Below, piece after piece: positions 8,407 through 17,310 of a DNA stretch of 35,307 bases (positions within the stretch are counted from its first letter, which is position 1; each line of letters begins with the position of its first letter). The stretch comes from Candidatus Sulfotelmatobacter sp. (lineage in GTDB: Bacteria > Vulcanimicrobiota > Vulcanimicrobiia > Vulcanimicrobiales > Vulcanimicrobiaceae). The notes beneath the pieces were generated by a model. It saw only the letters and a program-made list of their open reading frames with translations. It was not told the origin of the DNA and made no database searches. The stretch spans positions 1 through 35,307 of the forward strand of contig DATJRY010000002.1 of assembly GCA_035504415.1 (NCBI GenBank), given 5' to 3'. Position numbers and translations under genes: made by a program.

Positions 8407-9486
8407 TTAGGCGGGTTCGGGGGCGAAGCGGAAGCGGTTCTTGCCGGCCAGCTTGGCCTCGTAGAGCGCCCGGTCGGCGGCGGCGAACAGGGTGGTGGCG
8501 TCGGCGCCGTGGCGCGGGAAGAGCGCGATCCCGGCCGAGCAGTGCAGCTCGGAGCGGTCCATGGCGGCGTAGATGCGGCGCAGGATGGCCTCGGTCGCGA
8601 TCCGGTCGGTCTGGGCCATGACCAGCACGAACTCGTCGCCGGCGTAGCGGGCCACGATGTCCCCGCGCCGGGCGTTGGCCCGCAGGATCTCGGCGAACGA
8701 GCGCAAGGCCTCGTCGCCGGCATGGTGGCCGAGCCCGTCGTTGATCTTCTTGAGGTCGTCCAGGTCGAGAACCAGGAAGGCCAGCGGCGCACCGTAGCGC
8801 TCGGCGTTGTGGAGCTCGCGCTCCATCAGCTCGTTGAGGGCGCGCCGGTTGGCCAGGCCCGTCAGCGGGTCGGTCGAGGCCAGCCGTTGGGTCTCCTCGA
8901 GGAGCCGCTTCGTCTCGCTGTAGAGGCGGGCGTTCTCCATCGCGATGGCCGCCTGGGCGGCGAAATCCCACAGCAGCTGGACGTTGGTCTCGCTGATCGC
9001 CGAGTCCGGCGGACGGTCGACGTAGAGGATGCCGCGGACGGTGTTGCGGCTGATCAGCGGGACCATGCAGTAGATCCCCTCGGCGTCGTCGAGCGGGCTG
9101 TCGTCCTCCTCGGCCGCGCCCTCCTTGAGCTCCAGCGTGCCGGCGACCATCGAGGCGAAGGCCGGCGTCCGGCGCAGGGCGTCGGGGTCGGGGCTGTGGA
9201 CGACCGTGCCGCCGGGGTCGGTCTCCAGCCGCCGGCTGGGGACGCCGTCGCGTACCTCGAACAGAACCACCCGGCCGAAGTGGAGCGCCTCGTGGACGCC
9301 GCGCAACACCATCGCGAGGATGTCGTCGATCTCCAACGTGGAGTTCATGCTCGAGAAGACCTGCTGCAAGACGAAGAGCCCAGAGTTCTGCTGGGCGAAT
9401 TCGTCGCGCTCGAGCTCGAGCGAGGAAACACGACGACGGAGCAGCGCGATCTCCTCGCGGAGCGCGATCAGCTCTTCGGTCGCCAT
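8407..9486 (-). CDS. Diguanylate cyclase with coiled coil and GAF domain
   Basis: From ATG 9486 this is a 359-residue cytosolic protein. Residues 1-35 are a heptad-like coiled coil, about 40-190 form a GAF-type sensor domain (ligand unknown), and about 200-359 form a GGDEF domain. The domain opens with STDPLTGLANRRALNE, has a metal-site DLDDLKKIND, and the active-site loop is AGDEF (282-286), a variant compatible with activity in the family. RRGD (273-276) sits five residues before it and matches the RxxD inhibitory site, so product feedback is likely. It would make cyclic di-GMP from two GTP. No TM segment is seen. A GTG at 9519 would add 11 residues; neither start has a strong ribosome binding site. 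It is divergent from dnaE across about 130 nt. Confidence 0.92.
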   Translation of the reverse strand: MATEELIALREEIALLRRRVSSLELERDEFAQQNSGLFVLQQVFSSMNSTLEIDDILAMVLRGVHEALHFGRVVLFEVRDGVPSRRLETDPGGTVVHSPDPDALRRTPAFASMVAGTLELKEGAAEEDDSPLDDAEGIYCMVPLISRNTVRGILYVDRPPDSAISETNVQLLWDFAAQAAIAMENARLYSETKRLLEETQRLASTDPLTGLANRRALNELMERELHNAERYGAPLAFLVLDLDDLKKINDGLGHHAGDEALRSFAEILRANARRGDIVARYAGDEFVLVMAQTDRIATEAILRRIYAAMDRSELHCSAGIALFPRHGADATTLFAAADRALYEAKLAGKNRFRFAPEPA

Positions 9487-9615
9487 GTCCAGCGGTAAGA
9501 CGGGGACGGGAACTTCCACGTACGGTCCGGGGTTGACGCTCGCAGGGTACCGCTACCGTTCTCAGGTATCAGGTGGGTTTCCCGCGCCCGGCCGTCGGTC
9601 AAGGTAAGCTTTTCG

Positions 9616-12600
9616 TTGAGTTCGTTCGTCCATCTGCACGTGCACAGCGAGTATTCGTTGCTCGACGGCGCTTGCCGCGTCGACCAGCTGTGTCGGCGCA
9701 CGGCCGAGGACGGTGCTCCGGGCATCGCGCTGACCGACCACGGCGTGATGTTCGGCGCGGTCGAGTTCCACGACACGGCCAAGAAGAAGTACGGTCTCAC
9801 GCCGATCATCGGCTGCGAGGCCTACATCGCGCCGCGCGGCCGTTTCGACCGTACGGTACGGGACGAAGCGCACATCACGCTGCTGGCCGCAAGTGACGTC
9901 GGTTACAAAAATCTCACCACGCTGATCTCGAAAGGCTTCCTCGAGGGGTACTATTACAAGCCGCGGATCGACATGGAGTTGCTCGAGAAGCACAACGAGG
10001 GGCTCATCGTCCTCTCCGGCTGCATGTCCTCGCTGGTCTCAGCGCCGCTGCTCAAGAACGACTACGAGACGGCCAAGAAGAACGCCAAGATGTTCGCCGA
10101 CATCTTCGGCGACCGGTTCTACGTCGAGATCATGCGGCACGGGATGCCCGAGGAGGACGCGATCAACGCCGGCCTGATCAAGCTGGCGAGAGAGGCGAGC
10201 TACCCGCTCGTCGCGACCAACGACTCCCATTACCTGGCGCGCGAGGACGCGCAGGCGCACGACGTGCTGCTGTGCATCGGCACCGGCAAGACCGTCGCCG
10301 ACACCAGCCGGATGAAGTTCTTCTCGGACCAGTTCTACGTCAAGAGCGCCGAGGAGATGCGCGAGCTGTTCGCCGACGTCCCCGATGCGTGCGACAACAC
10401 GCTCGAGATCGTCAAGCGCATCGACATCACCATCCCCGAGAAGGTCTTCTATCTGCCGGACTACCCCGTGCCGAGAAGCGCGGCGGAGGACGTGGCCGGC
10501 GTGCTCGCGCAGGCGGCGCCGGGCACGCTGCCCTCGGACGTCGACGCGGCGCGCGAAGTCGGCATGAGCGCGGAAGACTATCTGCGCCTGGTCTGCGAGC
10601 AGGGCATGATCGCGCGCTACGGCGAGCGCGCGAGGACCGACGCCGCGCTGCGCGAGCGGTTCGAGTACGAGCTCGGCATCATCAACACGATGGGCTTCGC
10701 GTCGTACTTCCTCATCGTGTGGGACTTCATCAAGTACGCGCGCGATCAGGACATCCCGGTCGGTCCGGGCCGCGGCTCGGCGGTCGGTTCGGTCGTGTCC
10801 TACGCGCTGGGGATCACCGATCTCGACCCGATCAAGTTCGGGTTGATCTTCGAGCGCTTCCTCAACCCCGAGCGCATCTCGATGCCGGATATCGACACGG
10901 ACTTCTGCGTGGAACGCCGCGACGAAGTCATCAAGTACGTCATCGAGAAGTACGGCAAGGACCGCGTCGCGCAGATCGTCACCTTCGGGACGATGGCGGC
11001 GCGGGCCGCCATCCGCGACGCGGGCCGCGCGCTGGGCGTGCCGCTGCCGGACGTCGACCGGGTCGCGAAGCTCGTGCCCTCGGGGCCGAACGGCCTGACC
11101 ATCCCGGCCGCCCTGGAGCAGATCCCGGAGCTGGGCGCGCTCTACCGCCAGGATCCGCAGATTCGCAAGCTGCTCGACACGGCGACGTCGATCGAGGGGC
11201 TGGCCCGCAACGCCTCGACCCATGCCGCCGGCGTCGTCATCTCGAAGAACCCGCTGACGGATCACGTCCCGCTGGTGAAGATCGGCGAGGACGGCGTGAA
11301 CACGCAGTACGAGATGTCGATGGTCGAGCGCATCGGCTTGCTCAAGATGGACTTCTTGGGCCTGCGCAACCTGACCGTGATGAAGGCGGCCGCCGACGAG
11401 ATTCGCCGCACGGTCAATCCGCAGTTCGACCTCGCGACGATTCCCGACGACGACCAGCGGACGTACCAGATGCTCGGCCGCGGCGAGACGCTGGGCGTCT
11501 TCCAAATGGAATCCGAGGGCATGATCCGGGTCTGCGTCGACCTCAAGCCCTCGCGTCTGGAAGACATCATCGCGCTCGTCGCGCTGTACCGTCCGGGACC
11601 GATGGAGTGGATCCCGGACTACATCGCGGGCAAGCACGGCCGCGTCCAAGCCAAGTACCTGCACCCGAAATTGGAAGCGATTCTGGCGGACACGTACTCC
11701 GTGTGTCTGTACCAGGAGCAGGTGATGCAGATCGCGCGCGACTTGGCGGGCTTCTCGATGGGGCAGGCCGACGAGCTGCGCAAGGTGGTCGGGAAGAAAC
11801 AGAAGGACAAGATCCCGTACTACAAAGAGAAGTTCGTCGCCGGCTGCGCCGAGAACGACGTCGAGGGCGAGCTCGCCGAGAAGATCTTCGCGTTCATCGA
11901 GCCGTTCGCGGGCTACGGGTTCAACAAGGCGCACGCGACGGCGTACGGGTGGATCGCCTATCAGACGGCGTACCTGAAAGCCAACTACCCGCTGCAGTAC
12001 TTTGCGGCGTTGATGTCCTCGGTGCGCGACAAGACCGACAAGCTGGTCGAGTACATCGAAGAGGCGAAGAAGCTCGGCATCCCGGTGCTCCCGCCGGACG
12101 TCAACGCCTCGCTGGTCGACTTCGCGGTCGTCGGCGAGTCGATCCGCTTCGGCTTGGCGGCCGTCAAGGGCGTCGGCGAGGGTGCGGTGCTGGCGATCCT
12201 CGCCGCGCGCGAACAGGGCGGCGCCTTCGCCGACCTCTTCGATCTGGTGCAACGGGTCGACGTGCGGGCGGCGAACCGCAAAGTCTACGAAGCGCTGATC
12301 AAGTGCGGCGCGCTCGACCAGCTGCCGGGCAACCGCGCGCAACTGCTCGACGCGCTCGACGCGGCGATGGACGCCGCCTCGCGTGAGGCGCGCGACCGCG
12401 AGCTGGGCCAGGCCTCGCTGTTCGGGATGATCGAGGAGCCGCACCCGGCCCTCAAGCCCTCGCTGCGCCCGCTGCCGGCGCCCTCGACGATGGAGGCGCT
12501 GGGCTGGGAGAAGGAGACGCTGGGCATCTTCGTCTCCGGGCACCCGCTGGCCGACGTCACCGAGGCGCTGGCGCGCACCGGCGCGATTCCGGTGCGCGAG

Positions 12601-13131
12601 CTGCGCAACCTCGAGGACGACGCGCCGGTGAAGATCGCCGGCCTGGTCACCGCGGTGCGCCGCACGCTGACCAAGGCGCAGATGCAGATGCTGATCGCGA
12701 CGGTCGAGGACACGACCGGGGCCGTCGAGTGCGTCGTCTTCCCCAAGCAGTACGGCGATCTGCAGGCGAAGTTCGAGGAAGACCGCATCGTCGTCATCAC
12801 CGGCCGGCTGCGCTTGCGCGAGCGGCGCGGCGGTGCGACGCCGGGTGAGGAAGCACCGGTCGACCTCAACGTCTCGGTCAACGACGTGCAGCTGTTCGAT
12901 CGCAACGCCGTGCGCGCGGCCGCGCCGCCGGAAGGCTGGCACGTGACGATCAACTCGCGCGATCAGATCGACGATCTGGCGACGCTGCTCTCGGAGTGGA
13001 GCGGGACGACGCCGCTGGTGCTGCACATCAACGGCTCGACGGTGCAACGGCAGGTCGCCGGCGACCGCCGGGTCGCGCAACGCCTGGCCGCCATCGTCGG
13101 CGGCGCGAACGTTCGCGAAGGGCCGCCGTGA
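9616..13131 (+). CDS. dnaE: DNA polymerase III alpha subunit
   Basis: The 1171-residue replicative polymerase is of normal DnaE1 length. The N-terminal PHP domain begins with HLHVHSEYSLLDG and retains TDHG, MRHG and NDSHYL, so its metal site looks intact. PHP-mediated proofreading is therefore possible (inference). Polymerase catalytic aspartates are Asp425 and Asp427 in MPDIDTDF and Asp579 in KMDFLGLRNL. VGPGRGSAVGS and YRPGPMEWIPDYI are typical palm and finger elements. A helix-hairpin-helix region and a C-terminal OB-fold (VKIAGLVTAVRRTL) follow near residues 1010-1100. The start is TTG 9616, with AAGG 11 nt upstream; the PHP motif begins immediately after, so no later start is possible. 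Its stop overlaps the hisZ GTG by 4 nt. Confidence 0.97.
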   Translation: MSSFVHLHVHSEYSLLDGACRVDQLCRRTAEDGAPGIALTDHGVMFGAVEFHDTAKKKYGLTPIIGCEAYIAPRGRFDRTVRDEAHITLLAASDVGYKNLTTLISKGFLEGYYYKPRIDMELLEKHNEGLIVLSGCMSSLVSAPLLKNDYETAKKNAKMFADIFGDRFYVEIMRHGMPEEDAINAGLIKLAREASYPLVATNDSHYLAREDAQAHDVLLCIGTGKTVADTSRMKFFSDQFYVKSAEEMRELFADVPDACDNTLEIVKRIDITIPEKVFYLPDYPVPRSAAEDVAGVLAQAAPGTLPSDVDAAREVGMSAEDYLRLVCEQGMIARYGERARTDAALRERFEYELGIINTMGFASYFLIVWDFIKYARDQDIPVGPGRGSAVGSVVSYALGITDLDPIKFGLIFERFLNPERISMPDIDTDFCVERRDEVIKYVIEKYGKDRVAQIVTFGTMAARAAIRDAGRALGVPLPDVDRVAKLVPSGPNGLTIPAALEQIPELGALYRQDPQIRKLLDTATSIEGLARNASTHAAGVVISKNPLTDHVPLVKIGEDGVNTQYEMSMVERIGLLKMDFLGLRNLTVMKAAADEIRRTVNPQFDLATIPDDDQRTYQMLGRGETLGVFQMESEGMIRVCVDLKPSRLEDIIALVALYRPGPMEWIPDYIAGKHGRVQAKYLHPKLEAILADTYSVCLYQEQVMQIARDLAGFSMGQADELRKVVGKKQKDKIPYYKEKFVAGCAENDVEGELAEKIFAFIEPFAGYGFNKAHATAYGWIAYQTAYLKANYPLQYFAALMSSVRDKTDKLVEYIEEAKKLGIPVLPPDVNASLVDFAVVGESIRFGLAAVKGVGEGAVLAILAAREQGGAFADLFDLVQRVDVRAANRKVYEALIKCGALDQLPGNRAQLLDALDAAMDAASREARDRELGQASLFGMIEEPHPALKPSLRPLPAPSTMEALGWEKETLGIFVSGHPLADVTEALARTGAIPVRELRNLEDDAPVKIAGLVTAVRRTLTKAQMQMLIATVEDTTGAVECVVFPKQYGDLQAKFEEDRIVVITGRLRLRERRGGATPGEEAPVDLNVSVNDVQLFDRNAVRAAAPPEGWHVTINSRDQIDDLATLLSEWSGTTPLVLHINGSTVQRQVAGDRRVAQRLAAIVGGANVREGPP

Positions 13132-14336
13132 GGCTGCCGGCCGGGGTTCGCGACTGGTTGCCGCACGAGCTGGCGCGCAAGCGCGAGGTCGAGTGGCAGA
13201 TGCGCGCGGTCTTCGGCCGCTGGGCGTACGAAGAGGTCCAGACGCCGATGATCGAGCGCTACGACGTGCTCGAGCGCGGACTGGGCGAGGAGACGGCCGA
13301 GCTGCTGTTCCAGTTCAACGACCGGCGCTCGACCGCGCTGGCGCTGCGCCCGGAGATGACGACGCCGATCGCGCGGCTGGTCTCGACCCGCATGCGCGAG
13401 CAGCCCTTGCCGTTGCGGCTGGCCTACGTCGCGCCGGTGTTCCGCTATTACGAGCAGCCGCAAGAAGGCCGGATGCGCGAGCTGACGCAGGCCGGTGCCG
13501 AGCTGATCGGCGCGGCCGGCGTCGACGCCGACGCCGAGACGCTGTTCATGGCCATCGAGGCGATGGACGAGATCGGCCTGCGCGACGCGCGCTTCGACAT
13601 CAACGACGCGCGCGTCATCGACGGGCTGCTGGACGGCGTCGGGCTCGACGGTGCGGCGGCACACCAGGCGAAACAGGCTCTGCGGCGGCGCAATCTGGTG
13701 GCGTTGGCGGGGTTCGAGCGGCCGGCGCTGCTCGAGTTCGGGCTGCGCCGCGGCGGGCGCGAGACGATCGACGCCGCGCGCGCCGTCTGTCGAACCGCCG
13801 AGTCGCTGGCCGCGCTCGACGATCTCGCGACGTTGCTGCAGCGCGCCGAGCTGCTCGGCTACGCCGGCCGCGTCCACGTCGACTTCTCGCTCTTGCGCGA
13901 CCTCGAGTACTACACCGGACTGCAGTTCGAAGGTTACGTCGAGGAGATCGGCTTCGCGCTGTGCGGCGGCGGCCGCTACGACTCGCTCTTGCCCAAGCTC
14001 GGCTTCGAGGTTCCGGCCGTCGGCTGGACGGCCGGCGTCGAGCGGCTGCTGATCGCGCTGGAACGGCGCGGCAAGCACGTGGCGCGCCGCCGCCATCGCA
14101 TCGACGTGCTGGTGGCCGGATCCGACGTGGTCGCGGCGCGCGAGCGCGACGCCGGCAACGTCGTGCGCTACGCCGGCTCGCAGCTCAGCGACGCCGAGCT
14201 GGTGGAGGAGGCGCGCGCGTACGGTATCCCGCGCGTGCTGATCGCGCGCAACGGCAACGTGCGCGAGGTGCGCGTCGGCCCGCGCACCGACGAGCTGCCG
14301 CTGCCGCGCACCCCCTCGAACTGGGACGCGCGCTGA
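13128..14336 (+). CDS. hisZ: ATP phosphoribosyltransferase regulatory subunit
   Basis: HisZ is a catalytically inactive HisRS paralogue that binds short-form HisG and makes it active and histidine-sensitive. This 402-residue protein has the class II synthetase core: motif 2-like FRYYEQPQEGRMRELTQAG (about 105-123), LEYYTGLQFEGY (about 260), CGGGRYDSL, and motif 3-like AVGWTAGVERLLIAL. A full HisRS anticodon-binding domain is absent; about 80 C-terminal residues form only a reduced alpha/beta unit. That, and the adjacent short hisG, separate it from a true histidyl-tRNA synthetase. The GTG at 13128 overlaps the dnaE stop (GTGA), so translation is probably coupled. The open frame extends farther upstream inside dnaE but without family similarity. 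Confidence 0.9.
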   Translation: MRLPAGVRDWLPHELARKREVEWQMRAVFGRWAYEEVQTPMIERYDVLERGLGEETAELLFQFNDRRSTALALRPEMTTPIARLVSTRMREQPLPLRLAYVAPVFRYYEQPQEGRMRELTQAGAELIGAAGVDADAETLFMAIEAMDEIGLRDARFDINDARVIDGLLDGVGLDGAAAHQAKQALRRRNLVALAGFERPALLEFGLRRGGRETIDAARAVCRTAESLAALDDLATLLQRAELLGYAGRVHVDFSLLRDLEYYTGLQFEGYVEEIGFALCGGGRYDSLLPKLGFEVPAVGWTAGVERLLIALERRGKHVARRRHRIDVLVAGSDVVAARERDAGNVVRYAGSQLSDAELVEEARAYGIPRVLIARNGNVREVRVGPRTDELPLPRTPSNWDAR

Positions 14337-14974
14337 TGCTCGCCGTCGAGCCGCTGACGATCGCCGTCCCCAAAGGCGCGCTCTACCCCGACGCGGCCGC
14401 GCGCTTGCGCGCCGCCGGCATCGACGTCCCCGACGACGTCGGGCGCAAGCTGACGATCACGACCTCGGACGGTACGACGCTGCTCTTGCTGCGGCCGAGC
14501 GACGTCCCCGCCTACGTCGAGTTCGGCTCGGCCGACTGCGGCATCGTCGGCAAGGACGTGCTCTGGGAGACCGACCGCAACGTCGCCGAGCTCGCCGATC
14601 TGGGCTTCGGCTACTGCCGGCTCGTCGTCGCCGGGCGCCGCATCGACCGCTATCACGAAGGCGCGCCGCTGCCGACGTTTCTGCGCGTCGCGACGAAGTT
14701 CACCCGTTCCGCCGAAACGTTCTTCGCCGAGCGCGATCTGCCGGTCGAGCTGATCCCGCTGCACGGCTCGGTCGAGCTGAGCCCGCTGGTCGGCCTGGCG
14801 GATTTGATCGTCGACCTGGTCGCGACCGGCACGACGCTGCGCGAGCACGACTTGGTGATCGTCGAGCAGATCGCGGAGAGCACGGCGCGCTTCGTCGTCA
14901 ACCCGGTCCGTTTCCGCACCAAGTACGCCGCCATCACGACCCTGCTCGGACGGCTCTCGGCGATCCCGGCGTGA
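14336..14974 (+). CDS. hisG: ATP phosphoribosyltransferase, short form
   Basis: This enzyme catalyses the first step of histidine synthesis, joining ATP and PRPP to give phosphoribosyl-ATP. The 212-residue length is that of the HisG short form, which lacks the C-terminal regulatory domain and needs HisZ. It begins with LTIAVPKGALY, has SADCGIVGKDVL (about 65-76), and the PRPP-binding segment ADLIVDLVATGTTLREH (about 155-171). The ATG at 14336 shares a base with the hisZ TGA (TGATG), so hisZ and hisG are translated as a pair. Its own TGA overlaps the next gene's GTG. Confidence 0.96.
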   Translation: MLAVEPLTIAVPKGALYPDAAARLRAAGIDVPDDVGRKLTITTSDGTTLLLLRPSDVPAYVEFGSADCGIVGKDVLWETDRNVAELADLGFGYCRLVVAGRRIDRYHEGAPLPTFLRVATKFTRSAETFFAERDLPVELIPLHGSVELSPLVGLADLIVDLVATGTTLREHDLVIVEQIAESTARFVVNPVRFRTKYAAITTLLGRLSAIPA

Positions 14975-15768
14975 GCGACGTCGTCGCCTTCGGCCCGCAT
15001 GTGCGGCTGGAGCGCGACGGCGCGGTCGCGACGATCGTGCTCGACCGGCCGGAACGGCGCAACGCCGTCGACCGTCCCGTCGCGGACGCGCTGCGCGCCG
15101 CCTTCGAGACGTTCGAGGCCGACCCGGCGCTGCGCGTCGCGGTCCTGTGGGGCGCGGGCGGAACGTTTTGCGCCGGAGCCGACTTGACCGCGATGGACGA
15201 TCCCGCACGGCGCAACGCGGTCGAGCCGGACGGCGCGGGACCGGGGCCGATGGGGCCGACGCGCATGGTCTTCGCCAAACCCGTCATCGCGGCCGTCGCC
15301 GGCTACGCGGTCGCCGGCGGTCTCGAGCTGGCGCTGATGTGCGATCTGCGCGTCGTCGAGGACGACGCGACCTTCGGCGTGTTCTGCCGCCGCTGGGGCG
15401 TGCCGCTGATCGACGGCGGCACCGTCCGATTGCCGCGCCTGATCGGTCAGAGCCGCGCGCTCGACATGATCCTGACCGGGCGCTCCGTCGGCGCGGCCGA
15501 GGCGCTGCAGTTCGGCCTGGCCAACCGGGTCGTGCCGACCGGCGCCGCGCGCGCCCACGCCGAAACGCTGGCGCGCGAGCTGGCCGCGCTGCCGCAGTCG
15601 TGCATGCTGACCGACCGGCGCTCCGCCTACGCGGGCTGGGACCTCGCGACGGACGCCGCCTTGCGTGCCGAGGGACGCAGCGGTTACCCGGTCGTGTTCG
15701 CCGAAGGAATCGGCGGCGCGGCGCGCTTTGCGGGGGGCGCAGGCCGGCACGGCCGCCCCGAGGAGTGA
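14971..15768 (+). CDS. Enoyl-CoA hydratase/isomerase (crotonase) family protein
   Basis: The 265-residue crotonase-fold protein opens with AVATIVLDRPERRNAVD. It has the oxyanion-hole segments GTFCAGADL (about 65-72) and AVAGYAVAGGLELALMCD (about 109-125). Glu119 matches the first catalytic Glu of enoyl-CoA hydratase (rat Glu144). The position matching the second, Glu164, is Cys139 in FGVFCRRWG if aligned without gaps. A simple hydratase reaction is therefore doubtful; an isomerase, hydrolase or other crotonase activity is possible. The C-terminus is Gly/Arg-rich and lacks the usual long trimerisation helix. GTG 14971 overlaps the hisG stop, and the stop lies beside the start of an acyl-CoA ligase gene, so the two probably act on the same CoA thioester. 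Confidence 0.85.
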   Translation: MSDVVAFGPHVRLERDGAVATIVLDRPERRNAVDRPVADALRAAFETFEADPALRVAVLWGAGGTFCAGADLTAMDDPARRNAVEPDGAGPGPMGPTRMVFAKPVIAAVAGYAVAGGLELALMCDLRVVEDDATFGVFCRRWGVPLIDGGTVRLPRLIGQSRALDMILTGRSVGAAEALQFGLANRVVPTGAARAHAETLARELAALPQSCMLTDRRSAYAGWDLATDAALRAEGRSGYPVVFAEGIGGAARFAGGAGRHGRPEE

Positions 15769-15770
15769 CG

Positions 15771-17309
15771 ATGATCGGACCGACCTACCGCGAGCTCATC
15801 GTGCGCGGTGCCGAGCAACACGGGGACCGCGTCGCCGTGTGCGTCGGGGAGACGACGCTGAGCTTCGCCGAGGTCGACGATCTGAGCACCCGCTACGCGA
15901 ACGCGCTGCTGGGCGCCGGGATCGCGCCGCGCGCGCGGGTGGCGCTGCTGATCAACAACTCGCTGCTCAGCGTTCCGGTCGACTTCGCCTGCGTCAAAGC
16001 CAACCTCAACCGCGTCCCGCTCAACGCGCGCCTCTCGCTCGACGAGCACGCCCGCATGCTGGTCGAGACGCGGGCCGAAGTGCTCTTGCACGGCCCCGAC
16101 TTGCGCGAGCGCGCGCTCGAGCTGGCCGACCGCATCCCGGGCTTGCGCCGCATCCCGCTCGTCGCTGCCGAAAACGAAGAGGTCGCCTCGCTCGCGCGCC
16201 TCGGCCGCACGGCGTCGCCGCGGCTGCCCGCGCTCGACGTACGGCCCGACGACGTCATCATCACCCTGTTCACCTCGGGAACGACCGGGACGCTCAAAGC
16301 CGCCCAGCACACGCAGGCGTCGTACGCCGCGATCTGCCGCAACGTGCTGCTCAACCTGATCGCTGTGCGACCCGACGACGTCATGCTGCACGCGGCCTCG
16401 TTGCTCCACGCCAGCGGCGTGTTCGTGCTGCCGTTCTGGCTGCGCGGCGCGCGCACCGTCATCTTGCCGGGTTTCGAACCGGCCGGCTACCTCGACGCGC
16501 TCGAGCGCGAAGGCGCGACCACGATCAACCTCGTGCCGACGATGCTGCAGCTGCTCTTGGCCGAGCCCTCGATTTCCGGTCGCGACTTCTCGCGGCTGCG
16601 CGCGCTGATCTACGGCGCCTCGCCGATCCCGCGCCCGGTGCTCGAACGCGCGCTCGACGTCTTCGGGCGCACCGTGTTCTATCAGTACTACGGACAGACC
16701 GAAGCGCCGCTCTGCCTGACGGTGCTGCGGCCCGAGGATCACGTGCCGGCGCGGCTGGGTTCGTGCGGACGCCCGGCGATCGATGTCGAGCTGGCGCTGG
16801 TCGACGAAGCGGGCGCACCGGTCCGGCGCGGCGAGGCCGGCGAGATCGCGGTGCGCTGCCCCTCGATGATGGCCGGCTACTTCGAGGCGCCCGAGCTGGA
16901 CGCGCAGATGCGCTTACCCGACGGCTGGCTGCGCACGCGCGACGTCGGCCGGTTCGACGGCGACGGATTCTTGTACTTGCTCGACCGCACGTCGGACATG
17001 ATCGTGACCGGCGGCTACAACGTCTATCCGCGCGAGGTCGAGGACGTCTTGCTGGCGCACCCCGCGGTGCGCGAGTGCGCGGTCATCGGTCTGCCGGACG
17101 AGACCTGGGTCGAAGCCGTGACCGCGGTGGTCACCTTGCACGCCGACGGCGCCGCCGGCGCGGACGAGCTGATCGCGTTCTGCCGCGAACGCCTGGCGTC
17201 GTACAAGAAGCCGCAGCGCGTGCTGTTCGACCCGGCGATCCCCAAGACGGCGGTCGGCAAGCTCAGCCGCAAGGCGTTGCGCGAGCGCTACGGCCCGGTG
17301 CGCGCCTAA
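15771..17309 (+). CDS. AMP-dependent acyl-CoA synthetase/ligase
   Basis: This 512-residue ANL-family ligase activates a carboxylic acid to its CoA thioester through an acyl-adenylate. The ATP loop is TSGTTGTLKA (168-177), where the usual Pro-Lys-Gly is Leu-Lys-Ala. Other signatures are YQYYGQTEAPL, GEIAVRCPSMMAGYF, DGWLRTRDVGRFDGDGF, and MIVTGGYNVYPREVED. The C-terminal PKTAVGKLSRKAL carries the adenylation lysine. The ATG at 15771 has GAGGAG 5 nt upstream, overlapping the stop of the crotonase gene, so the start is secure. Substrate class (medium/long fatty acid or aromatic acid) cannot be fixed from sequence. It is embedded between hisG and hisD. Confidence 0.93.
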   Translation: MIGPTYRELIVRGAEQHGDRVAVCVGETTLSFAEVDDLSTRYANALLGAGIAPRARVALLINNSLLSVPVDFACVKANLNRVPLNARLSLDEHARMLVETRAEVLLHGPDLRERALELADRIPGLRRIPLVAAENEEVASLARLGRTASPRLPALDVRPDDVIITLFTSGTTGTLKAAQHTQASYAAICRNVLLNLIAVRPDDVMLHAASLLHASGVFVLPFWLRGARTVILPGFEPAGYLDALEREGATTINLVPTMLQLLLAEPSISGRDFSRLRALIYGASPIPRPVLERALDVFGRTVFYQYYGQTEAPLCLTVLRPEDHVPARLGSCGRPAIDVELALVDEAGAPVRRGEAGEIAVRCPSMMAGYFEAPELDAQMRLPDGWLRTRDVGRFDGDGFLYLLDRTSDMIVTGGYNVYPREVEDVLLAHPAVRECAVIGLPDETWVEAVTAVVTLHADGAAGADELIAFCRERLASYKKPQRVLFDPAIPKTAVGKLSRKALRERYGPVRA

Positions 17310-17310
17310 G

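Noticed and set aside
9533-9561. TTGACG as a -35 element for dnaE
   Set aside because: No TATAAT-like hexamer occurs at 16-18 nt spacing (sequence there is GC-rich), so a promoter cannot be supported.
10039-13080. 1013-codon open frame antisense to dnaE
   Set aside because: Composition is Arg/Val/Asp-dominated and lacks motifs, while the plus strand encodes a complete DnaE.
13128-14336. Histidyl-tRNA synthetase (hisS)
   Set aside because: The anticodon-binding domain is reduced, and the gene is directly coupled to short-form hisG, the genetic partner of hisZ.
15147-15770. Long N-terminal extension of the acyl-CoA ligase frame
   Set aside because: The extension overlaps the crotonase gene in another frame and is Arg/Gly-rich without homology; ATG 15771 has an ideal ribosome binding site.
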